Positions 34,326 to 42,092 of a stretch of 49,836 bases of DNA are shown piece after piece. The translations under genes were made by a program, and so were the position numbers. Position 1 is the first letter of the stretch, and every line of letters begins with the position of its first letter. A model generated the notes under the pieces. The model was given only the letters and a program-made list of their open reading frames with translations. It did no database searches and had not been told where the DNA came from. Source of the DNA: JBGTCY01 sp041748615 (GTDB lineage: Bacteria; Bacteroidota; Bacteroidia; Chitinophagales; CAIOSU01); NCBI GenBank assembly GCA_041748615.1, contig JBGTCY010000193.1:1-49836 (forward strand), in the 5' to 3' direction.

Positions 34326-34817
34326 ATGAATTGGGATGACGATGATGATGATTTTTCTTTTGAAGACCTTTCGCCTGAAGAAAAAGAAAAACTCGAACGG
34401 GAAATGCGCGAACGGGAAGAGCGCACCCGCAATCATCCGCTTTTTTTGAAAGCGCGGGATATTTATGATACTGTGAACGCTTTTGTGGAATCGTTAGATA
34501 AAGAAGAGCGCGAAATGTTTGCCGGAACGCTCAAAGAATCCGCGATGCTGCTGCTGCCAAAAATCGCGGGGGCGATGTCCGTGGATTCATGGCTGTTATC
34601 CATGCAGAATGCCGCCATCGTGCGCTATCATGCGGAAAACCTGATGACTCAAACTTCAGGATTGAAAATGTTTACCAAAGCGGATAAGGATTATGTCGCG
34701 GTACTCCGTCAGGAAATGGAAGAATTCAAGCAACTATTCAAACAATGGGTGGCAACTTTTGAAAATTTAAACGATGAAGATTACCTGGATGATTGGGGTT
34801 TGTTTTTCAGGAAATAG
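34326..34817 (+). CDS. Hypothetical acidic 163-aa protein
   Basis: The product starts with an acidic stretch (MNWDDDDDDFSFEDLSPEEK), followed by a charged helix (EKLEREMREREERTRNHPLF) and a helical body (DIYDTVNAFVESLDKEEREM, LKESAMLLLPKIAGAMSVDS). It has no signal peptide or membrane segment. I do not recognise a named family; the composition suggests a small cytosolic helical protein. It is a single gene between pheS and the CHAP gene. The 263 bp upstream (34063-34325) show no clear -7 box. Confidence 0.6.
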   Translation: MNWDDDDDDFSFEDLSPEEKEKLEREMREREERTRNHPLFLKARDIYDTVNAFVESLDKEEREMFAGTLKESAMLLLPKIAGAMSVDSWLLSMQNAAIVRYHAENLMTQTSGLKMFTKADKDYVAVLRQEMEEFKQLFKQWVATFENLNDEDYLDDWGLFFRK

Positions 34818-34836
34818 GGCGTTCTAAAAATTCCGG

Positions 34837-35424
34837 TCACTGGTTTCTCAACCATCCCAACACTAAATCATTTTCAATAAACCACTTTCCTTCTTTTTCA
34901 CTGAGCGCATAAGTGACTCTTGATTTTGCCAATGGTCCGGGATTTTGCTGGATGATTTCAATGGCTTCATCCGTAACATTTGAAATGATGGCGACATGCC
35001 CGTAGGGATTGAAAGTAGTTCCTGCAAATACGATTAAATCATTCACGGCAGGTTTTGATTTTCCCGGATTGGAATACTGCGTTAAGTTCCGCCTCGAATT
35101 CTTTTTGCCATCCTGAATCTGTTTGTCAAAAAAATCAACCGCATGTCCGTACGAATCCGGCATTTTGTGATGCAGATATTCGTAATAATATCTTTTTACA
35201 AATTCAACACATTGATATTTCAATCCGAGATTATATCCGTCAGGGGCGAGGTTGCGACCGGATACGTTGCTGATGCTGCCATTATAATACACTTTCACTC
35301 CATTCAAACTATCAACAGGATGGCCAATCTTAAAGTCATTCCTGAATCCTAAATTTTTGAATGACCAAAAACCGGCAACTGCCGAAAGAAAAATGAAAGA
35401 TAAAAAGATGAGCCTGAATTTCAT
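34837..35424 (-). CDS. Exported CHAP-domain amidase/peptidase
   Basis: I start at ATG 35424 (MKFRLIFLSFIFLSAVAGFW, a signal peptide or anchor), because the 31 residues before it in the open frame are partly encoded by the 98-bp repeat. The 195-aa protein has the CHAP catalytic set: Cys72 in YQCVEFVKRYYY, His143 in NPYGHVAIISN and a polar third residue near 157-161 (EIIQQNP). CHAP enzymes cut peptidoglycan peptides or related amides; the export signal fits action in the periplasm. It is a single gene, with the repeat 35461-35558 directly upstream of its start. Confidence 0.85.
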   Translation of the reverse strand: MKFRLIFLSFIFLSAVAGFWSFKNLGFRNDFKIGHPVDSLNGVKVYYNGSISNVSGRNLAPDGYNLGLKYQCVEFVKRYYYEYLHHKMPDSYGHAVDFFDKQIQDGKKNSRRNLTQYSNPGKSKPAVNDLIVFAGTTFNPYGHVAIISNVTDEAIEIIQQNPGPLAKSRVTYALSEKEGKWFIENDLVLGWLRNQ

Positions 35425-35460
35425 CACTTGGTATTTAAGTGGAGTTGTCCAAATAATATA

Positions 35461-35558
35461 CCGAGAGTAGTCGGATTTTCGAAGAAAAGAGACGTACTCT
35501 CGGTTAATGCCGAACATTTTACCATTTCATTATTCCAAAACCTGAGTTGCTTCGGCAC
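35461..35558. repeat. 98-bp two-hairpin element, copy 3
   Basis: Same structure and length as the copies at 18000 and 31441, with left flank TATA and most differences from copy 2 outside the stems. It lies 36 bp upstream of the CHAP gene start, so it could supply or replace its 5' leader or promoter. Confidence 0.88.
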
Positions 35559-35609
35559 AACCGCAATTTGAAACCCGCAGAAGCAGATTTTAGATGTTAG
35601 ATACAATGA

Positions 35610-35633
35610 GGAAGTTATTTTGAAAATGTTCCT
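35610..35633. repeat. 24-bp dispersed repeat, copy B
   Basis: GGAAGTTATTTTGAAAATGT followed by TCCT differs at one base from 6082-6105. It is 51 bp beyond the third 98-bp element. No gene lies between 35425 and 35673. Confidence 0.6.
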
Positions 35634-35673
35634 GAAAAACATTCAATGCAATAGAATGAAAATTCGCTACACG

Positions 35674-36249
35674 CTATTTTTTATAAATCTTATCATCCGC
35701 AATTTTTTCCAGCGCGTCATAAAACTCCTGTCCGTATTTTCTGATGAGCGCGTCTTTCACAAACTTGTAAACCGGCACTTTCAGATTTTTGCCTAACGAG
35801 CAAGCCGGTGCGCATATTTCCCATTCTTCATAATTGAGATGCTCTCTCCCCAATCTTGATTTCGTAATACGGATAGGATAGAGATGGCATGAAACGGGTT
35901 TCAGAAATTTAATTTTTCCTTCGCGATGCGCCTGCTGAATGCCGCATTGTGCTATTCCATTTTCATAGCGTACATAAGCGCAAGCGCCTCCTTTCATCAA
36001 CGGAGTTTTGTAAGCGCCTTTTTTATCCTGAACATATAATCCCTTTTCTTCGAGTATTTTAATGCCTTCTGGCGAAAGATATTTTTTTACTTTGAGGTAA
36101 ATTTTTTCAAGCGCTTCCAATTCCTCCAACTCCAATGGTGCTCCACTTTCTCCCTCAACGCAACAAGCGCCTTTGCAGGCATTGAGATTGCAAACAAATT
36201 TATTCTCAATGATTTCATCACTTACAATAATATCGTCAATTAAAATCAT
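35674..36249 (-). CDS. DUF3109 family cysteine-rich protein
   Basis: The 191-aa product matches DUF3109: MILIDDIIVSDEIIENKFVC, then CNLNACKGACCVEGESGAPL, GACAYVRYENGIAQCGIQQA, PVSCHLYPIRI and EICAPACSLG. The conserved cysteines (eight or more) resemble those of YkgJ-type putative Fe-S or zinc proteins, so metal binding is likely. It is cytosolic, with no signal peptide. The family has no established biochemical role. It is a single gene on the minus strand. Confidence 0.88.
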   Translation of the reverse strand: MILIDDIIVSDEIIENKFVCNLNACKGACCVEGESGAPLELEELEALEKIYLKVKKYLSPEGIKILEEKGLYVQDKKGAYKTPLMKGGACAYVRYENGIAQCGIQQAHREGKIKFLKPVSCHLYPIRITKSRLGREHLNYEEWEICAPACSLGKNLKVPVYKFVKDALIRKYGQEFYDALEKIADDKIYKK

Positions 36250-36318
36250 GTTATTTATTTAAACTAAGGGACGTTTCCAAAAACTTCAATCAAAAATCTA
36301 CAGTCTAATATCTGCTAA

Positions 36319-37608
36319 TCAGTTCTGATACTTCTCTTTAAATTTCCGGTACAGTTGTTTGTGCGGGTCATCCAAATCAACTTTTCTGCCTTGAATGAAA
36401 GCAAGTTCAATCTTGCTGGTGCGCATATCAAGCACATCACCGGAAGAGACGATGATATTGGCATCTTTGCCAACTTCGAGTGAGCCGGTTGTTTTGTCAA
36501 TCCCTAAAATTTTTGCAACGCTAGAAGTGATGGCAGCGAGCGCTTCCTCTTTAGTTAATCCGTGAGCGACTGTCGCGCCAGCAACAAAAGGCAGATTGCG
36601 CTGGTCCCAGGTTTTTCTGATACTCAGGCAAAACTCCACTCCGGCATTTTTAAGTAATGCGGGCAATTTGAACAACACATCAATATCATCGTCCTGACTT
36701 GCCGGTAATTCAAAGAGCGACTGCACCATCACCGGCACATTTTGCACTTTAAGTTTGTCAGCCAACATTCCCGCATCCCGGCCGCCAACGATGACGATGC
36801 TCAAACCAAATTTTTTACCGAATTCAAGCGCGTCTGAAATTTCTCTTGTTTCATTTACCTGAATGAATAATTTTTTCAAACCGTTAAATAATCCTTTCAG
36901 CGCATGAAAACGTTGATTCACAATTGCGGGAGCAGATAATGAGTATGCTTTCGCTTCACTGAAATAATCGTAAACAGCCGTTACTTGTTCATCATATTTT
37001 TCATTGGCGTTAATGCCGCCCGGCTGTGCCCACCATCCGGTCACTGTAAAGCGCGAGGGCCAGTTGAGATGCACTCCGCCATCCTTCTGATAGGCGGCAT
37101 CTTCCCAATTCCATGCATCCAACTGCACGATGGATGATTGACCGGAAATGCGTCCGCCCTGCGGGGTGATTTGCGCCAGCAAAATACCGTTGGAACGCAA
37201 AGTTGGAATGATGCGCGAGTCTGCATTATAAGCGATGATTGCGCGGACGTTTGGATTGAGGTCGCCCGCTTCATCGAAATCGCGGGTAGCCCTCACCGAT
37301 TCAACTTCTGTCAATCCGAGCGTGGTGTTGACCGCAATCAATCCGGGATAAATGTGTTTGCCGGTGACATCAAACTTTTGCGTGTTGTCATCCGGGATAA
37401 ACTCACCGGCTGTTCCCACGAAAGTAATTTTCCCGTTTTCAAACCGCAACATCCCGTTTTCTATCACCTGCCCGTTGCCGGTATGAATGGCGCCTCCGGT
37501 GAGTACAATCGTTTGCTTTTGTGGAGGAGAAGGGGATTGTGCATTTAGAGAAAAATTTGAGATGCAAAATATCATCAACAACGACAGGATATATTTTTGA
37601 AATTCCAT
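36319..37608 (-). CDS. Secreted amidohydrolase-like protein lacking the HxH motif
   Basis: The 429-aa product has a signal peptide (MEFQKYILSLLMIFCISNFS, cleaved before QSPSPP). It then shows the amidohydrolase beta-sandwich start (IVLTGGAIHTGNGQVIENGM) and the C-terminal return (LGIDKTTGSLEVGKDANIIV). The metal-binding HxH normally following PGLID is replaced: IYPGLIAVNTTLGLTE has no histidines. It also lacks the usual SDxP-type Asp near the end, so it is probably catalytically inactive. It lies 146 bp downstream of a larger amidohydrolase with an active half; the pair is common in Bacteroidota and may work as one complex (inference). Confidence 0.85.
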   Translation of the reverse strand: MEFQKYILSLLMIFCISNFSLNAQSPSPPQKQTIVLTGGAIHTGNGQVIENGMLRFENGKITFVGTAGEFIPDDNTQKFDVTGKHIYPGLIAVNTTLGLTEVESVRATRDFDEAGDLNPNVRAIIAYNADSRIIPTLRSNGILLAQITPQGGRISGQSSIVQLDAWNWEDAAYQKDGGVHLNWPSRFTVTGWWAQPGGINANEKYDEQVTAVYDYFSEAKAYSLSAPAIVNQRFHALKGLFNGLKKLFIQVNETREISDALEFGKKFGLSIVIVGGRDAGMLADKLKVQNVPVMVQSLFELPASQDDDIDVLFKLPALLKNAGVEFCLSIRKTWDQRNLPFVAGATVAHGLTKEEALAAITSSVAKILGIDKTTGSLEVGKDANIIVSSGDVLDMRTSKIELAFIQGRKVDLDDPHKQLYRKFKEKYQN

Positions 37609-37754
37609 TTTGAGTTTTTATTAACGATGCAATTCGATTTTTTCTTCTTCATAAAATATTTTAAAGGAACGCTGATGAGTTATGATTTTGATGGTCAATT
37701 ATGATTTCACATCACCCATCTTAAAAATCAGCATTCCACACCCTCGCCCCTTCT

Positions 37755-40751
37755 TCAGTCATCACAATGCCAAATCTTCTCCACCGCACTCCCTGCCTTC
37801 TGTGTTTTCTCTCCGGCTTTTTTGGCGGCTAACAGTTTCTGGATGAGACGAGCGCGCTCGTCAGCGATAGACTGCCGCAGTTGTTTGTCTTTTTCCAAAT
37901 CAAAAAAGCGAATGCCGTCAACAAAAGTCATTTCCGCTTTGGCATACACCGACAGCGGATTGTCCGACCACACCACCACATCGGCATCCTTGCCCGCTTT
38001 GATGCTGCCCGTGCGATGCTCCACCCGCAGCATAATCGCGGGATTAAGCGTCACCATTTTCCAGGCTTCCTCCTCGCTCATGCCTCCGTACTTCACGCTT
38101 TTGGCGGCTTCATGATTGAGCCTGCGCCCCATCTCGGCATCATCGGAATTGATTGCGGTAGTCACACCAGCTTCCGTCAGCAAAGCGGCATTGTAGGGAA
38201 TGGCGTCAATCACCTCATACTTATATGCCCACCAGTCAGCAAAGCTTGAAGCGTGTACGCCATGCGCTTTCATCTTATCCGCCACTTTGTAGCCTTCGAG
38301 GATGTGAGTGAACGTATTTACGCGAAAGCCGAACTGCTCCGCCACGCGCATCAGCATCACGATTTCACTCTGCACATACGAATGACAAGTGATGAACCGC
38401 TCATTATTTAAAATTTGTAAAATCGTTTCCATTTCCAAATCTCTGCGCGGAGGCGGGGTGTTCGCTTTTTCTTTTTTGGAAAGCGCGGAATAGTCTTTCT
38501 GCTTTTTTTCATACTCCCGCGCGCGCGTGAAAAAATCAACGTAAACCTGCTCCACGCCCATGCGTGTCTGCGGATAGCGCAGGAACGGCTGCTCCCAGTT
38601 GGAGCGCTTCACGTTTTCGCCTAATGCGAATTTGATGAACGGAGGCGCATTTTCGAACTTCATTTTTTCGGGCGGAAAACCCCAGCGCAACTTGATGAGC
38701 GCTGACTGTCCGCCAATCGGGTTCGCGGAGCCGTGCAGCAACTGCGCAGCCACCACGCCTCCCGCCAACTGACGGTAAATATTAATGTCTTCGGAATTCA
38801 CCACATCCCCGATGCTCACCTCCGCGGTGCTCGCGTGCGAGCCTTCGTTCACGCCCCGGCTAATCGCAATGTGCGAATGTTCGTCAATGATGCCGGACGT
38901 TACATGCTTGCCCGTGCCGTCAATCACCTGCGCGACTTTGTCCGAAAGATTTTTCCCGAAAGCCGCAATTTTTCCGTTTTTCAGCAGCACATCCGCATTT
39001 TGCAAAATGCCTTCCTTTTCATTCGTCCACACGGTAGCATTTTTGATTAAAACGGTTTCCGCTCGGGGCGCTTCCTCATAGCCGTAAGCGACAAATGGAT
39101 AAATAATTTTTCCAACATCAGGAATGCTGTCTTTTTTCTCCTCTTTCTTTTCGTCCTTTTTTTCCAACGGCTTTTCATAACGCGCTGTCCAGTCCGTCCA
39201 TGCGCCATCGTGCAGTTGTCCTTTGCCCGACCAATGTTCTTTTTCAATCACGCCCGCGAGCCGCACCACCTGCGTCACCTTTTTGTCCTTTGAAAAATTG
39301 AATGCGAGCGTCACGTTGTTCGCGTTTCGCGAAAATTGCACGTCCGTTTTCACAGTGTCGAGCATCACGCTCGCTTTCGTTTTGAACGGACTGCCTTCGA
39401 TGGTAAGTTCGAGTTGGTTGCCCGAAAATTCGAGCAGGTAAATGCCGTCAATATTTTCCAAATGCGTGTTGTCAATCACAAACTTGTTGCCCTGCACCCA
39501 GTTTTCGAGGATGCGCGTTTCCTTGTCGAAAATTTTTCCGGAGGTGATGATGAAATTGGCAAGACGGTCTTTTTCGAGCGAGCCGGTTTTGTCGAGCGCG
39601 TTGATGAGTTTGGCGGGCGTGTAGGTGAGCGCTTTCAAGGCGGCTGTTTCGGGCAGCCCGTGCTGAATGGCTTTGCGGATGTTGATTAAAAAAGATTTTT
39701 TGTCTTTCATCCCGTCAGCCGTGAATGCAAACTCGATGCCCGCCCCGTGTAGCATCGCGGCATTCGTGGGCGCCAGTTCCCAGTGCTTCATATCCGCAAG
39801 CGTGAGTTGTAAGGCGTCAAACGGATTTTCGACATCATAGGCTTCGGGGAAATTCACCGGCACAAGCAATGGCGCGCGCGTTGCCTTCACCTCATCAAGC
39901 CGCTTGTATTCATCGCCCGTAGTTTTAATCATGAACTGCACGCCCATCGCATCGCCTAACTTGTCCGCGCGCAGCAGCGTGAGCCAATCGAGCGCTTCGA
40001 TGATTTGCGGAAGCGGTTGCAGGTGGTTCCACGCGTCTAATGAAATATTGTATTCGGTGTTGTCTTTCGCTGCGCGGTACCATTGCGCGTCATAGTGCGT
40101 CTGCCGCAGCAGCGCGAGTGCGCCCATGAGCGATGACGGATAATCCTGCATCGAGCTGCCTTTGTCGAACGAATAGTGCGCAGCCGCTATGCCCTTGATG
40201 ATTTCCTCATTTTCCTTTTTGCTGCCGAGGGTGACGAGCGTTCCGGAGCCGCGCGCGATGACGTCACGCTGATGCGTCAGCACCGCGCCAAAGCCGAGTT
40301 TACGCAGTTCGGCAGCCGCTTTCTCATCCGCGGCAAACAACTTGTCCGCCCGCACTTCGGGCGTAATCGCTTCGTTCCAGCCGTATGCGCCCTTTTTTGA
40401 GCTTTCCGGCTTGATGTTGCGCCAGTTTGAGCGGTCGGTTTTTTTCACCGCGGGCAACCCGTAGTCCCCGTACATATCAATGAATGACGGGTAAATAAAC
40501 AGCCCGTTCGCATCCACCACCACCGCATTGGGCGGAACGGTAACATTCGCACCCACCGCGATGATTTTTCCTTCTTTGAAAACCAGTGTGCCTTTTTCAA
40601 TCACCGTTTGAAAATCCCGGTAAATCGTTGCGCCCGTAACGGCATACGTCTGCGGACGCTTATCCGAAATCCCCGCCACCGGATACGTTTCCTGCGCCCG
40701 CCCCGAAACCACCATCACCACGCTCAAAAATGCAATCAGATATTTTTTCAT
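37755..40751 (-). CDS. Secreted tandem amidohydrolase (998 aa)
   Basis: After a signal peptide (MKKYLIAFLSVVMVVSGRAQ) there are two amidohydrolase halves. The N-terminal half (residues ~30-420) lacks the HxH (LFIYPSFIDMYGDYGLPAVK) like the neighbouring gene. The C-terminal half (~570-970) keeps the metal ligands: HSH in IIDEHSHIAISRGVNEGSHA, His in NTFTHILEGYKVA and Asp in TTAINSDDAEMGRRLN. A Lys/Glu-rich linker (KPLEKKDEKKEEKKD) separates the halves. The active half resembles imidazolonepropionase-like/prolidase-type enzymes; the substrate is probably a peptide or cyclic amide in the periplasm. First gene of the pair with 36319-37608. Confidence 0.88.
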   Translation of the reverse strand: MKKYLIAFLSVVMVVSGRAQETYPVAGISDKRPQTYAVTGATIYRDFQTVIEKGTLVFKEGKIIAVGANVTVPPNAVVVDANGLFIYPSFIDMYGDYGLPAVKKTDRSNWRNIKPESSKKGAYGWNEAITPEVRADKLFAADEKAAAELRKLGFGAVLTHQRDVIARGSGTLVTLGSKKENEEIIKGIAAAHYSFDKGSSMQDYPSSLMGALALLRQTHYDAQWYRAAKDNTEYNISLDAWNHLQPLPQIIEALDWLTLLRADKLGDAMGVQFMIKTTGDEYKRLDEVKATRAPLLVPVNFPEAYDVENPFDALQLTLADMKHWELAPTNAAMLHGAGIEFAFTADGMKDKKSFLINIRKAIQHGLPETAALKALTYTPAKLINALDKTGSLEKDRLANFIITSGKIFDKETRILENWVQGNKFVIDNTHLENIDGIYLLEFSGNQLELTIEGSPFKTKASVMLDTVKTDVQFSRNANNVTLAFNFSKDKKVTQVVRLAGVIEKEHWSGKGQLHDGAWTDWTARYEKPLEKKDEKKEEKKDSIPDVGKIIYPFVAYGYEEAPRAETVLIKNATVWTNEKEGILQNADVLLKNGKIAAFGKNLSDKVAQVIDGTGKHVTSGIIDEHSHIAISRGVNEGSHASTAEVSIGDVVNSEDINIYRQLAGGVVAAQLLHGSANPIGGQSALIKLRWGFPPEKMKFENAPPFIKFALGENVKRSNWEQPFLRYPQTRMGVEQVYVDFFTRAREYEKKQKDYSALSKKEKANTPPPRRDLEMETILQILNNERFITCHSYVQSEIVMLMRVAEQFGFRVNTFTHILEGYKVADKMKAHGVHASSFADWWAYKYEVIDAIPYNAALLTEAGVTTAINSDDAEMGRRLNHEAAKSVKYGGMSEEEAWKMVTLNPAIMLRVEHRTGSIKAGKDADVVVWSDNPLSVYAKAEMTFVDGIRFFDLEKDKQLRQSIADERARLIQKLLAAKKAGEKTQKAGSAVEKIWHCDD

Positions 40752-40838
40752 AGGAGAAATGTGAAGGCTAAAATTATGGAATTGGGGGGAGAGGATAGTT
40801 TAAGGGTTGAGGTTTAAAATTTGTTCATTGTTTGATAA

Positions 40839-42092
40839 TCACCTCAACACCGACAACCTATCGCTGTCCAATTTCAATAAAATAAAAAGCAGAATGGTGA
40901 ATGAAAGAATGGAGGAGCCGCCATAGCTGAAGAAGGGTAATGGAATGCCGATAACGGGCGCTAAGCCAATGGTCATGCCGATGTTGATGGAGATATGAAA
41001 GAATAGAATGGAGGCTACTCCATAGCCATAGATGCGGCTGAACTTGGAGCGCTGTCGTTCCGCAACATGCACAATGCGAAACAACAACCCGAATAAAAGC
41101 GACAAGACCACAAAACTGCCAATGAATCCATGTTCTTCGCCAACGGTGCAAAAAATAAAATCCGTGGAAAGCTCCGGAACAAAATCGAACTTGGTTTGGG
41201 TGCCATTAAGAAATCCCTTTCCTTCGAGACCACCCGAACCGATGGCGATTTTTGATTGGTTCACATTCCAATCGTTGCCGGATTTGCCAATCATCACGTT
41301 GATGCGGTCGCGGTGGCGCTCTTGTAATAAATTATCAAAGACAAAATCAACTCCATAAACATAGACCGAAGAGAAGATGGTGAAAATCACTAATACAGCA
41401 ACCGCCTGCCGGTTTTTCCGCAAAAGATAGCTGGCTATCAAACCGATTAAAAAAACGGCTCCGATTAAGTAATAAAATTCAAAGATTAACGCCAGCACGG
41501 ATAAGGCAACAATAATCACAACCGCTATCAAATAAAGCGGACTCAGTCCTTCGCGGAAGAGCACCAACAGAAAAGTGCCGAACACAATCGCGGAACCAAA
41601 ATCACCTTGCAGTAAAATCAAACCGGTCGGGATGAGGATGATGATGAAACTCACGATTTGTGAATTCCATGAACGCAGGTTGGCATTTAATGTACTGAGA
41701 TATTTTGCAATGGCAAGACTAACGGCAAACTTGGCGAATTCTGCAGGCTGCAGACTGATGGGTCCCAACACCAACCACGATTTATTGCCCTTAATTTCAG
41801 TGCCGAACAAAAGGACCGAAAATAATAACAACATCACGGCTGCATATATCAAATAGGAAAAGGTGGTGTAGAATTTACTGTCAATAATCAGGATGGTCAT
41901 CCCGATACCTAAGGATACGAATATCCAAATGATTTGCTTGCCATGATTGGAAGAAATATCAAACACGCCCGACCGCACCCCGTCATACTCAGCCGCGTAG
42001 ATGGAAAACCATCCGAGCGTAAAAAGTATGACATAAAGCGCTATCGAAAACCAGTCAAGGTCTGACAGCAAGTTCTTTCTTCTCATCGGCAA
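40839..42092 (-). CDS. rodA: Rod-shape peptidoglycan polymerase RodA
   Basis: The 417-aa SEDS-family protein has about ten membrane helices and the family blocks ILIPTGLILLQGDFGSAIVF, FVPELSTDFIFCTVGEEHGF and APVIGIPLPFFSYGGSS. The catalytic Asp lies in LQGDFGSA. RodA polymerises glycan strands with its partner PBP2 in the inner membrane during elongation. The start at 42092 lies inside the end of mrdA (38-bp overlap); an ATG two codons later (42086) is equally possible. It ends the purN-to-rodA gene run. Confidence 0.95.
   Translation of the reverse strand: MPMRRKNLLSDLDWFSIALYVILFTLGWFSIYAAEYDGVRSGVFDISSNHGKQIIWIFVSLGIGMTILIIDSKFYTTFSYLIYAAVMLLLFSVLLFGTEIKGNKSWLVLGPISLQPAEFAKFAVSLAIAKYLSTLNANLRSWNSQIVSFIIILIPTGLILLQGDFGSAIVFGTFLLVLFREGLSPLYLIAVVIIVALSVLALIFEFYYLIGAVFLIGLIASYLLRKNRQAVAVLVIFTIFSSVYVYGVDFVFDNLLQERHRDRINVMIGKSGNDWNVNQSKIAIGSGGLEGKGFLNGTQTKFDFVPELSTDFIFCTVGEEHGFIGSFVVLSLLFGLLFRIVHVAERQRSKFSRIYGYGVASILFFHISINIGMTIGLAPVIGIPLPFFSYGGSSILSFTILLFILLKLDSDRLSVLR

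Noticed and set aside
18000..35558. The three 98-bp repeats as a CRISPR or tandem array
   Set aside because: The copies are kilobases apart, unequally spaced and without spacers or cas genes.
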